Source: Candidatus Saccharibacteria bacterium UBA5148 (lineage in GTDB: Bacteria > Patescibacteriota > Saccharimonadia > Saccharimonadales > UBA4665). From it: 39,614 nt of DNA. The position numbers were made by a program, and so were the translations under genes. The DNA is taken from NCBI GenBank assembly GCA_002413835.1, contig DHXU01000002.1:1-39614 (forward strand). Direction: 5' to 3'. Shown in pieces: positions 21,191 to 28,607 of this stretch (within the stretch, counting starts at the first letter, position 1; the number at the start of each line of letters is the position of its first letter). The notes beneath the pieces were generated by a model. It searched no databases. It saw only the letters and a list, made by a program, of their open reading frames with translations, and was not told where the DNA came from.

Positions 21191-22621
21191 ATGCCCCAAG
21201 CAGTCGATCCAGCCATTGAAACTTTCGCCCGTATCAAAGTGATCGGCGTCGGTGGCGCCGGTGGTGCAGCCATCAACCGCATGGTTGAGGCCGGTATCGA
21301 GGGAGTGGAGTTTATTGTCGTCAACACTGATGCCCAGGCCCTGCATCATAGTAAGGCCAGCGTCAAAATCCACATCGGCAAGGATGCAACCCGTGGTCTC
21401 GGAGCTGGAGCTAACCCTGGTATCGGCGAACAAGCTGCCAAGGAATCCCGTGATGAGATCAAAAAAGCTGTCGAAGGCGCAGACATGGTCTTTATCACCC
21501 TCGGCGCCGGTGGTGGTACCGGCAGTGGTGCCGGCCACGTCGTGGCGCAGATCGCCCGTGATATGGACATCCTGGTCGTTGGCTTCGCTACCAAGCCCTT
21601 CGCCTTCGAAGGCGAGAAGCGGCGGCGCAATGCCGAAGAAGCCATCGAAAACCTCCGCAAGTCAGTTGATACACTTATTACGATCCCTAACGACCGTCTG
21701 CTGCAGACCATCGACCGCCAGACGCCACTACTTGAAGCTTTCAAGGTTGCCGATGATGTCCTGCGCCAGGGCGTCCAGGGTATATCCGACCTGATCACCG
21801 TCAACGGGCTGATTAATCTTGACTTCGCAGACGTCAAAACTGTTATGAGCAATGCCGGCTCAGCCCTGATGGGCATCGGCCGGGCCAGCGGCGAGAACCG
21901 GGCTATCCAGGCCGCCCAGCAGGCGATTGATTCGCCGCTGCTCGAAGTTTCTATCGACGGTGCCCGCGGTATTCTCTTTAACATCATCGGTGGCAATGAC
22001 ATGTCGATGCATGAGATTAACACGGCTGCTGAGACAATCACTGCCGCTGCTGATCCGGAAGCCAACATCATCTTCGGTGCGACTATCAACCCGGAGCTGG
22101 AAGGCGAAATGATCATTACCGTCGTCGCGACCGGGTTCGAGGCTGCTTATTATGCCAAACGGGATGCCAGCGCCGACCTCGGCCTGAGCTCTACAGCCAC
22201 CTCAGTTCCGAGCGCGTCTGTCACGGATGATATCCGTCCAGGTAATAGCTCAAGCCGGAGTGATGACAGTGTCATATCCGGTCTTGATATGAACCTCGAC
22301 GAGCAGCGCGACGATAGTTTCACAAACGACACACCGATGCCGAACATCTGGACTATTGACGAAGAGAGACACGATGAAAGACATGAAGAGAGACACGATG
22401 AAAGTCATGGCGACGGTGGTGGCGAGTCGTCATTCACATTCGGCGGCCAGCATCATGATGACGCGCCCAAAGATGCGCAGTCGCCCTCCTTATTCGGCAG
22501 TGATACCGAAGACGAACTGGAACGCCCATCGTTCCTGCGCCGTTTGCGCGGCCGCCGCAAAAACGATGATGACACCAAGCACGACTCCTCTGGTGGCTCG
22601 TCTAGCCCTGATCATAAGTAG
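21191..22621 (+). CDS. ftsZ: Cell division protein FtsZ with extended acidic/His-rich tail
   Basis: FtsZ is the tubulin-like GTPase that forms the division ring. Residues 15-320 are canonical: 'IKVIGVGGAGGAAINRM', the tubulin signature GGGTGSG (107-113), and the synergy loop 'NLDFADVKTVM'. After the core comes a long linker of ~125 residues rich in Ser, Asp, His and Glu, including a repeated ERHDERHEERHDE stretch encoded by a 24-bp tandem duplication. The conserved C-terminal peptide for FtsA binding is 'ERPSFLRRLRGRRKN' (near 444-458). It is followed by a further ~18 polar residues, so it is not at the extreme end as usual. Length, 476, is long for the family. Confidence 0.96.
   Translation: MPQAVDPAIETFARIKVIGVGGAGGAAINRMVEAGIEGVEFIVVNTDAQALHHSKASVKIHIGKDATRGLGAGANPGIGEQAAKESRDEIKKAVEGADMVFITLGAGGGTGSGAGHVVAQIARDMDILVVGFATKPFAFEGEKRRRNAEEAIENLRKSVDTLITIPNDRLLQTIDRQTPLLEAFKVADDVLRQGVQGISDLITVNGLINLDFADVKTVMSNAGSALMGIGRASGENRAIQAAQQAIDSPLLEVSIDGARGILFNIIGGNDMSMHEINTAAETITAAADPEANIIFGATINPELEGEMIITVVATGFEAAYYAKRDASADLGLSSTATSVPSASVTDDIRPGNSSSRSDDSVISGLDMNLDEQRDDSFTNDTPMPNIWTIDEERHDERHEERHDESHGDGGGESSFTFGGQHHDDAPKDAQSPSLFGSDTEDELERPSFLRRLRGRRKNDDDTKHDSSGGSSSPDHK
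22361..22408 (+). repeat. 24-bp tandem duplication in the ftsZ linker
   Basis: Two 24-bp units, 22361-22384 and 22385-22408, differ at one base (GACAT versus GTCAT at the end). They encode the EERHDERH / EERHDESH repeat in the disordered linker. Confidence 0.9.
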
Positions 22622-22678
22622 CTTGGATTCTAACCATTAGCGTGATAAATAATACAGCAGAATCTTGATTGTTTGGGC

Positions 22679-22707
22679 TTGAAAAGCGCTAGCTGTAGGG
22701 TTATGCT
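22679..22707 (+). promoter_or_regulatory. Promoter for nrdR
   Basis: TTGAAA (22679-22684), 17 bp, TATGCT (22702-22707). The leader is ~70 nt. No clear NrdR-box palindrome was found around it by eye. Confidence 0.65.
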
Positions 22708-22784
22708 TATTAAGCTAACACCAGATGTAGTAAATTATGCATCCGGGATCGCACCTTCAGATTGAGTTAAAAGGGGGTATGACT

Positions 22785-23294
22785 ATGAAATGCACCCAAT
22801 GTCAGCTTCACGATACGAAAGTCATCGAATCGCGCGACGTGGCAGATGGAGACGCCATCCGGCGTCGCCGGATGTGTCCGGACTGCAATTATAGGTTCAC
22901 AACCTATGAGCGCCTGGAACGGCCGCAGCTGATCGTCATCAAGAATGACGGCACGCGGCAGCTGTTCAACCGCGACAAACTGCTGGCCGGACTGTACCGG
23001 GCCTGTGAGAAGACTCCGGTGACCAGCATGCAGGTCGAGCGCATTGTCAGTGATATCGAACAGACGCTCTATGCCTGCGGCGACAATGAAGTCGCATCCG
23101 GCAAGGTCGGCAACCTGGTCATGGAACGTTTGAGCCTGGTCAACGAAGTCGCCTATGTGCGCTTCGCCAGCGTCTATCGCCGTTTCAAGGATATCTCGGG
23201 CTTCGAGCAGGAGCTTACGAGGATCCGCGACCGCGACAAGGCTAGAGACAAAGACCATGATTGTGAAGAGAAATTGGAATTCGTCAAAGACTAA
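22785..23294 (+). CDS. nrdR: Transcriptional repressor NrdR
   Basis: NrdR senses ATP/dATP and represses ribonucleotide reductase genes. The 169-residue protein has the N-terminal zinc ribbon (MKCTQCQ ... 'CPDCNYRFTTYER'). The ATP-cone follows: 'VIKNDGTRQLFNRDKLLAGL', 'VASGKVGNLVMERL', 'VAYVRFASVYRRFKD'. A charged tail (RDRDKARDKDHD) extends beyond the usual end. ATG 22785 is chosen because AAAAGGGGG (22768-22776) gives 8-nt spacing; ATG 22779 is too close. Its neighbour is nrdJ, separated by ~390 bp of structured non-coding DNA, so NrdR very likely controls nrdJ. Confidence 0.95.
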   Translation: MKCTQCQLHDTKVIESRDVADGDAIRRRRMCPDCNYRFTTYERLERPQLIVIKNDGTRQLFNRDKLLAGLYRACEKTPVTSMQVERIVSDIEQTLYACGDNEVASGKVGNLVMERLSLVNEVAYVRFASVYRRFKDISGFEQELTRIRDRDKARDKDHDCEEKLEFVKD

Positions 23295-23310
23295 CAATGT
23301 GATGTTGTAC

Positions 23311-23670
23311 TGGCTCTGCAAAATCTTTTAGGTTGGCACTTCCGGGTCACGAAATGTGCGCCATCTGCTGGCACATTTCGCGCTTCCGATGTGCCTCACT
23401 AAAAATTTTGCAAGTCAGCCGCAGCCCCGTGGTTAGTTGTGAAATTTGACAGTTCTCCAGTGAGTTTTGGCTGGGCTGCCAGATTCCAGATTTTTGAACT
23501 AAGGCACCTCCGCAGCGGGCGAGGACAGTGCCGAGGGCAAAAATCTGGAATCTGGCCCATCCAGAACCTGTTGGAGAGCTCGCGTGCCTGCGAAAGCAGT
23601 CACGAAACTCTAACAAAAAACTAATTAAAATAAGTGAGGGCCGTCCAAGGTGTGAGAGCCGCGGGCGGAT
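23311..23670 (+). ncRNA. Highly structured non-coding region upstream of nrdJ (candidate RNA or palindromic repeats)
   Basis: This ~360-bp stretch has no convincing gene but many nested helices on the plus strand. (a) 23317-23331 pairs with 23399-23412 (TGCAAAAT/ATTTTGCA, one bulge). (b) GGCAC/GTGCC at 23335-23339 and 23391-23395. (c) CGAAATGT/ACATTTCG at about 23350-23381. (d) CAGCC-G-CAGCC near 23416-23427 pairs with GGCTGGGCTG near 23469-23478. (e) A perfect 19-bp stem spans 23478-23496 and 23538-23556, GCCAGATTCCAGATTTTTG with its reverse complement. (f) GTTGGAG/CTCTAAC encloses CGTG-C-CTGC-GAAA-GCAG-T-CACG near 23581-23605. (g) CCGTCC/GGGCGG lies just before the nrdJ ribosome site. I could not match it to a cobalamin riboswitch, RNase P, tmRNA or SRP RNA. 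A known motif class of nrdJ-associated RNAs exists, but I cannot test the match. Confidence 0.5.
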
Positions 23671-23688
23671 AAAACAGGGGGAGTTATT

Positions 23689-26634
23689 ATGGGACAAACA
23701 ACAAGCAGGACCGGTTCAGAGCAGCTCTTTAACCGGTTGTTCACCAAGCCGAAAACCAAGGCCTACGACAGCCTGAACTGGGTCAGCCGCGACTCAGTCA
23801 TTATGAATCCATCGACGCAGAAGCCTGTCTTTGAGCAACTCGATGTCGAATTTCCAGAGGGTTGGAGCCAGAACTCCATCAACATCGTCGCTCAGAAATA
23901 TTTCACCGGCACACCGGGCGCGCCGGACCGCGAGGCATCGCTGCGCCACCTGATTGACCGCGTCGTCGATACCGTGACCCGCCAAGGCCTGCAGGAAGGC
24001 TATTTCACCAGCGAGACAGAAGCCGAAGATTTCCGTGAAGAGCTGAAGTATGTCGTTGCGACGCAGCGCGCCGCCTTCAACAGTCCGGTCTGGTTTAACA
24101 TCGGCGCCGCTGAGCGCGCCCAACAGGCTAGCGCCTGCTTCATCCTCGGCGTCCAGGACACGATGGACTCTATCCTCAACTGGTACGTCGAAGAAGGCAT
24201 GATCTTCAAGGGCGGCTCCGGTTCCGGCATCAATCTGTCAGCCATCCGCTCCAGCGTCGAACCGCTGAGCAAATCAGGCGGTACGGCCTCCGGACCGCTC
24301 AGCTTTATGCGCGGCGCTGACTCGTCGGCAGGAGCAATCAAATCAGGTGGTAAGACCCGCCGGGCAGCCAAGATGGTCATCCTGAATGTCGATCACCCGG
24401 ATATCCTCGACTTCATCCGCTGTAAGATGATCGAAGAACGCAAAGCTCGCGCCCTGGAAGCGGCTGGCTTCGACATGACACTTGACGGCAAAGATATCTT
24501 CAGCGTCCAGTATCAGAACGCCAATAACTCCGTCCGCGTGACCGATGACTTCATGAAAGCTGTCGAAGCTGACGCCGACTGGGACCTCAAAGCTGTCCGC
24601 ACTGGCAAGACAGTCAAGACCATCAAGGCCCGCGAAATTATGCGCGCTTTCTCTGAGGCGGCTTGGGAATGTGCTGACCCTGGTATGCAGTTTGATACCG
24701 TCATCAACAAGTGGCACACCAGCCCGAACGCCGGCCGCATCAACGGCTCGAACCCGTGCTCGGAATATATGCACCTCGACAACTCAGCCTGTAACCTGGC
24801 TAGCCTGAATCTGCTGAAGTTCCTGAAGGACGACGGCTCGTTTGATGTCCGTGAATTCATCCACACGGTTGAACTCATCTTTACAGCTCAGGAAATCCTG
24901 GTTGGCTACAGCGACTACCCGACAGAATCGATTGCTAAGAATGCCCGGGCCTACCGCGAGCTCGGCATCGGCTATGCCAACCTTGGCGCCTTACTGATGG
25001 CCCAGGGACTGGCCTACGACTCCGACGAAGGCCGTGCCCAGGCAGCTGCCATCACTGCACTGCTGACCGGCCAGGCGTATGCTACCAGCGCCAGGATTGC
25101 CCAGAAAGTCGGACCATTCGCCGGCTTCCACAAGGACCGCGAAGGCATGATTAACGTCCTGAAGATGCACCGCAAAGCCGTCTCGGCTATCGACGCCAGC
25201 TATGTCCAGGAAGAACTGCTGAGCGCTGCTGCCAGCGCCTGGGACGACGCCGTCGAGCTCGGTGAGCTCTATGGAGTCCGCAACTCGCAGGCCTCAGTCC
25301 TGGCGCCGACTGGTACCATCGGTCTGATGATGGACTGCGACACGACCGGTATCGAACCGGACCTCGGCCTGGTCAAATTCAAGAAACTGGTCGGCGGTGG
25401 CACGATGAACATCGTCAACCAGACGGTTCCGCGGGCTCTCAAGGCTCTCGGCTACCGCACGCACGAAGTCGAAGCTATCGTCAAATACATTGACACAGAG
25501 AAGACTATCATCGGCGCACCGGCCCTGAAGCCAGAGCACCTCAGCGTCTTCGCGTGCTCGATGGGCGACAATTCCATCCATTACCTCGGCCACGTCAAGA
25601 TGATGGCGGCTGTCCAGCCGTTCATCTCCGGGGCAATCAGCAAGACTGTCAACATGCCGGAAGATGCTACCGTCGAAGACATTGAACAGATTCACATCTA
25701 CTCCTGGAAGATGGGCCTTAAGGCTGTTGCCATCTACCGCGACAACTGTAAGGTCGCCCAGCCGCTGAGTATGATGAAGAAGGGCGGCGATGCCAACAAT
25801 CAAACAGCTAAGGCTGCTTCTGTAGAACCTACACCAGCCGGTGCAGTTGAAGCGACCAATGGAAATATTATTTTTCGCGGCGCTGTGCGCCGTCGCTTAT
25901 CGCGGATACGTAACAGTAAGACCTATAAGTTCCAGATCGCCGACCTGGAGGGTTACTTCACGGTGGGTGAGTACGTAGATGGTACACCCGGCGAGCTGTT
26001 CCTGAGCGTTTCTAAACAGGGTTCAACCCTGGCCGGACTACTTGACTCCTTCGCCATCAGTGTCAGCCACGGACTGCAGTACGGCGTGCCGCTGAAGAGC
26101 TACGTCAAGACACTGCGCGGTACCTCGTTTGCACCATCAGGCATCACTGACGACCCGGACATCCGCACCGCCAGCTCGATCACGGACTACATCGTCCGCC
26201 GGCTGGCGCTGGACTATCTGAGCTTCGACGATCGCCTGGAGCTTGGTCTGGCCAGCATGGACGACATGCCAGCCGATGAGCAGGTCAGCCTGCTCGGTAG
26301 CGATGACGGAGTGGAAGACTCCAGCGTTCAGACCATAGCGCCTGACAAAGGCGATACGGCCGACCGCAATGCCGGTCCGAGCCCGCTTACCAACGCGCAG
26401 GCTCACGCCACACCCAAGCCGCAGCAGGTCGCCCTGGCAGCTACAATGCCAGCTACATTGGCCAGCGTGTCCTCGCCAGCTGTCAACACGGCACCAGGTC
26501 TCTCGAGCGCTGATGCCAAGCTGAACAGCGGTGACAGCACCGCGCCACTGTGTTACAACTGTGGCAATCAAACCCAGCGTGCCGGCAGCTGCTACGTCTG
26601 CAGCAGCTGCGGTTCGACGACCGGCTGCTCGTAG
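23689..26634 (+). CDS. nrdJ: Adenosylcobalamin-dependent ribonucleotide reductase (class II)
   Basis: NrdJ makes deoxyribonucleotides with a B12 radical and works with or without oxygen. The 981 residues show 'AAFNSPVWFNIG' (about 127-138), 'QASACFI' (first active-site Cys), 'GGSGSGINLSAIRS', 'GSNPCSEYMHLDNSACNLASLN' region (NPCSE 355-359, the radical Cys motif) and 'LAPTGTIGLMMDCDTTGIEP'. After the barrel comes an OB-like region ending near 860. A Ser/Ala/Pro linker leads to the C-terminal CYNCGN...CYVCSSCGSTTGC, a Cys cluster that relays reducing power to the active site. No class I or III genes are in the window. The start at 23689 has GGGGGAG upstream. Vitamin B12 must come from outside, as no synthesis genes are seen. 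Confidence 0.96.
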   Translation: MGQTTSRTGSEQLFNRLFTKPKTKAYDSLNWVSRDSVIMNPSTQKPVFEQLDVEFPEGWSQNSINIVAQKYFTGTPGAPDREASLRHLIDRVVDTVTRQGLQEGYFTSETEAEDFREELKYVVATQRAAFNSPVWFNIGAAERAQQASACFILGVQDTMDSILNWYVEEGMIFKGGSGSGINLSAIRSSVEPLSKSGGTASGPLSFMRGADSSAGAIKSGGKTRRAAKMVILNVDHPDILDFIRCKMIEERKARALEAAGFDMTLDGKDIFSVQYQNANNSVRVTDDFMKAVEADADWDLKAVRTGKTVKTIKAREIMRAFSEAAWECADPGMQFDTVINKWHTSPNAGRINGSNPCSEYMHLDNSACNLASLNLLKFLKDDGSFDVREFIHTVELIFTAQEILVGYSDYPTESIAKNARAYRELGIGYANLGALLMAQGLAYDSDEGRAQAAAITALLTGQAYATSARIAQKVGPFAGFHKDREGMINVLKMHRKAVSAIDASYVQEELLSAAASAWDDAVELGELYGVRNSQASVLAPTGTIGLMMDCDTTGIEPDLGLVKFKKLVGGGTMNIVNQTVPRALKALGYRTHEVEAIVKYIDTEKTIIGAPALKPEHLSVFACSMGDNSIHYLGHVKMMAAVQPFISGAISKTVNMPEDATVEDIEQIHIYSWKMGLKAVAIYRDNCKVAQPLSMMKKGGDANNQTAKAASVEPTPAGAVEATNGNIIFRGAVRRRLSRIRNSKTYKFQIADLEGYFTVGEYVDGTPGELFLSVSKQGSTLAGLLDSFAISVSHGLQYGVPLKSYVKTLRGTSFAPSGITDDPDIRTASSITDYIVRRLALDYLSFDDRLELGLASMDDMPADEQVSLLGSDDGVEDSSVQTIAPDKGDTADRNAGPSPLTNAQAHATPKPQQVALAATMPATLASVSSPAVNTAPGLSSADAKLNSGDSTAPLCYNCGNQTQRAGSCYVCSSCGSTTGCS

Positions 26635-26660
26635 GCAGCCTGCCCCGTAGCTCGTTAGAT

Positions 26661-26692
26661 AGAAAAGGGCCGGCGATTCGGCCCTTTTCTTA
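26661..26692 (+). terminator. Intrinsic terminator of nrdJ
   Basis: AGAAAAGGGCCG (26661-26672) pairs perfectly with CGGCCCTTTTCT (26679-26690), with a 6-nt loop and T-rich 3' arm. Confidence 0.93.
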
Positions 26693-26734
26693 TGTCTGTA
26701 TCTTATGCCTGGAGACAACTAAGTAATTCAATTG

Positions 26735-26762
26735 TTGACCAAATTTGCAACATGATTATGCT
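26735..26762 (+). promoter_or_regulatory. Upstream promoter of the gene at 26825
   Basis: TTGACC (26735-26740), 16 bp, TATGCT (26757-26762) followed by TAAGC. It is the first of two tandem promoters with the same -35. Confidence 0.65.
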
Positions 26763-26767
26763 TAAGC

Positions 26768-26796
26768 TTGACCATATATGAGATAAAACTTATACT
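26768..26796 (+). promoter_or_regulatory. Downstream promoter of the gene at 26825
   Basis: TTGACC (26768-26773), 17 bp, TATACT (26791-26796) followed by TAAAG. Confidence 0.82.
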
Positions 26797-26824
26797 TAAA
26801 GCTCATGCTATAAGGAGGGGAACC

Positions 26825-27358
26825 ATGCTGAGGATGCATAGATTGGCACTCAAGGCGATTGCCAAGCTGACGCGGATAGATATTCGGTCGGCCGAGCAAA
26901 CGATGCGTCAGAATCCGATTCTGGAGAGTGAGATTCATATTGAAGAAGAGCTTATCAATCTTCAGGAATCACTGGATACCTATTACACGGCTGGCGATAC
27001 GCTGCGCAGCTACCCGAAAATCCGTTCGCATTTCCTGCAGGAGCGCGAAAGTATCCTGAAACACTGCATCGGGCTGGTGGAGCGCATGCTGCATGGCCGC
27101 AAGCTGCCATATTCCTACACGGCCGGCGACGTTGACCATGCCATCAAGCGGCTGGTTCAGATGGTGGTCGAGGATTCCCGGCGGACCGGTCGGCGGATCG
27201 ACCGCGATATCATGGAAATCTTCTTGCCGTTCATGACTGTCCGGCAGCGGGTAAAAATGCGCGAATGGGGTATGGACCTGGTGGTACAGGCTTCACAGCT
27301 ACCGAAAGTCTATAGCATCGGCAACGCTGTCATGCGTCGGGCACGTCTACCTTTGTAA
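26825..27358 (+). CDS. Helical, basic hypothetical protein
   Basis: The 177-residue soluble protein is predicted almost all-helical and Arg/Lys-rich. It has 'MHRLALKAIAKLTRIDIRSAEQTM' at the start and 'ERESILKHCIGLVERMLHGR' in the middle, with one Cys. No membrane segment or recognised motif is seen. The ATG at 26825 is preferred over the TTG at 26768: that TTG is the first base of a -35 box, and AAGGAGGGG (26812-26820) sits just before the ATG. It has its own pair of tandem promoters and follows the nrdJ terminator, so it is an independent unit, perhaps well expressed. Function is unknown. Confidence 0.75.
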   Translation: MLRMHRLALKAIAKLTRIDIRSAEQTMRQNPILESEIHIEEELINLQESLDTYYTAGDTLRSYPKIRSHFLQERESILKHCIGLVERMLHGRKLPYSYTAGDVDHAIKRLVQMVVEDSRRTGRRIDRDIMEIFLPFMTVRQRVKMREWGMDLVVQASQLPKVYSIGNAVMRRARLPL

Positions 27359-27392
27359 TTTCCTTTTGGCTGAGATACGACCGCGATGTTTT

Positions 27393-27411
27393 TGTAAAGC
27401 CGGGCTTTACA
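27393..27411. promoter_or_regulatory. Perfect 19-bp palindrome (possible operator)
   Basis: TGTAAAGC-CGG-GCTTTACA, arms 27393-27400 and 27404-27411, overlaps the -35 region of the next gene. A TTTTT run comes 5 nt later, so a weak terminator for the gene before is the alternative. Confidence 0.6.
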
Positions 27412-27432
27412 TGTAGTTTTTCGTGCTACAAT
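27406..27432 (+). promoter_or_regulatory. Promoter for the thioredoxin-fold-like gene
   Basis: TTTACA (27406-27411), 15 bp, TACAAT (27427-27432), 8 nt before the ATG at 27441. The short spacing lowers confidence. Confidence 0.5.
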
Positions 27433-27440
27433 AATCAGTA

Positions 27441-27710
27441 ATGAAAGTGGTTATCCTTTATCGTCCGAAATCGGAATACGCCACGAAGGTCGAGGCCTTC
27501 GTCCACGACTATCAAGTGCGACATGGATCGGTAAAACTGGAACTTCTCAACGTCGATGAGCGCGAGGGTATAGCCCTCGTCAGTCTGTATGACATCATGA
27601 GCTATCCGGCAATATTGGCGCTGGCCATTGACGGGACGCTGCTGCATATGTGGCAGGGCGAGCAATTGCCGCTGATGGATGAAGTCGCGTCGTATCTGTA
27701 CGTCGTGTAG
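27441..27710 (+). CDS. Small thioredoxin-fold-like protein without CxxC
   Basis: This 89-residue protein begins MKVVILYRPKSEYATKVEAF, which suggests a beta-alpha-beta start like glutaredoxin or thioredoxin. The position where CxxC would be is RPKS. 'LVSLYDIMSYPAILALAIDG' contains a cis-Pro-like 'YPAILAL' typical of that fold. 'LLHMWQGEQLPLMDEV' fits the last strand and helix. There is no cysteine at all, so it cannot do redox chemistry. The promoter ends 8 nt before the ATG and there is no Shine-Dalgarno, so it is probably leaderless. A palindrome overlapping the promoter suggests repression. The fold call is by pattern only. Confidence 0.65.
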   Translation: MKVVILYRPKSEYATKVEAFVHDYQVRHGSVKLELLNVDEREGIALVSLYDIMSYPAILALAIDGTLLHMWQGEQLPLMDEVASYLYVV

Positions 27711-27752
27711 TTTACCCCCAGCATTGATTAAATATGGCAAATTTGATACTGT

Positions 27753-28607
27753 ATGGATGTACAATTTGCTGCGTCCATCGAAGTGGCTATCAACCACGAG
27801 GAGCAGGAAGAACAGCTGATAGTATTCGGCTTATTAGACCCTGGCGGTAACGCTACCGTGCATCCTAGCGAAATCAAGTGCCAACAAAAGAAGATTCGAA
27901 GTCATCTTTTCTGGAAGTCAGATGGTATCACCCGTATATTACGGGTTCTGACAGCTGGAGAAGGTGACTTTTTATATGTCGAAATGCCGAAGGAATGTAT
28001 GAGCGAAATTACTATCAGACCCGCCCTAGTCTCAGAAGCCAGCAGCATACTTGAGTTGGTGGCTGAAGGACGCCTCGACATGTATCACCTGCCGGAAACC
28101 GGCCTGGAAACCGGCCCGCAGACTGCGGACGATATTAGGGGTGAGTCAGCTGGTGCTTCTCAGCCTGCATGGCTGTTGGAGCTGACTGATACAACAGCTG
28201 CCGACAGATGCGTCACCGAAATCGACAAAGCTATCAATAACCCAGCCGATTATTTTTACAAGGTGGCGCTACAAAATGATGAGCTCGTTGGCGTATTATC
28301 AGCCGGCACAGTGGTGAAGAGATGGGGTGAAGAAGTCCATGAGATCAACTGGTTTTTCGTGCGCCGCGGCTTTCGGAGCCTCGGGATCGGGACGCGGATG
28401 CTGGCCGAATATTTCGAGTGGGCGTCTGCCAAAGAATTACCGACAATCGTCTGCGTCGTCGACTATAATGAGGGGGCGATCCGGTTTTATGAAGAGCGTG
28501 GCTGCAGTATGATGCCGGGTTCAGAATTCATCTATGACAGATTGCCATTACTGTATATGAGACACGAACAACCTAATAACCAATCACTGAAGGAGCAAAA
28601 AGTATGA
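27753..28607 (+). CDS. GNAT-family acetyltransferase with N-terminal extension
   Basis: The C-terminal half (about 150-275) is a GNAT domain: 'YFYKVALQNDELVGVLSAG', then 'INWFFVRRGFRSLGIGTRML', where RSLGIGT is the acetyl-CoA pyrophosphate loop (RxxGxG/A), and 'YNEGAIRFYEERGC'. The ~80-residue N-terminal part is beta-rich and unrelated to GNAT. A second GNAT-like start, 'MSEITIRPALVSEASSILEL', begins at residue ~83 (27999), so the real start could be there. The stop codon overlaps the ileS start by 4 nt (ATGA), and AAGGAGC for ileS lies inside this gene. The two are translationally coupled. The substrate is unknown. Confidence 0.8.
   Translation: MDVQFAASIEVAINHEEQEEQLIVFGLLDPGGNATVHPSEIKCQQKKIRSHLFWKSDGITRILRVLTAGEGDFLYVEMPKECMSEITIRPALVSEASSILELVAEGRLDMYHLPETGLETGPQTADDIRGESAGASQPAWLLELTDTTAADRCVTEIDKAINNPADYFYKVALQNDELVGVLSAGTVVKRWGEEVHEINWFFVRRGFRSLGIGTRMLAEYFEWASAKELPTIVCVVDYNEGAIRFYEERGCSMMPGSEFIYDRLPLLYMRHEQPNNQSLKEQKV

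Noticed and set aside
21346..22116. Minus-strand frame of 256 codons opposite ftsZ
   Set aside because: Antisense shadow, with Ser/Ile-rich composition and no start signals.
23311..23670. Cobalamin riboswitch upstream of nrdJ
   Set aside because: I looked for the B12-box core and the GGGAA...ACTG arrangement and did not find it; only a loose CAGTGCC word is present.
23347..23697. Minus-strand frame of 116 codons in the nrdR-nrdJ gap
   Set aside because: It runs across the inverted repeats, so both arms give mirrored peptide fragments. A structured RNA or repeat explains it better.
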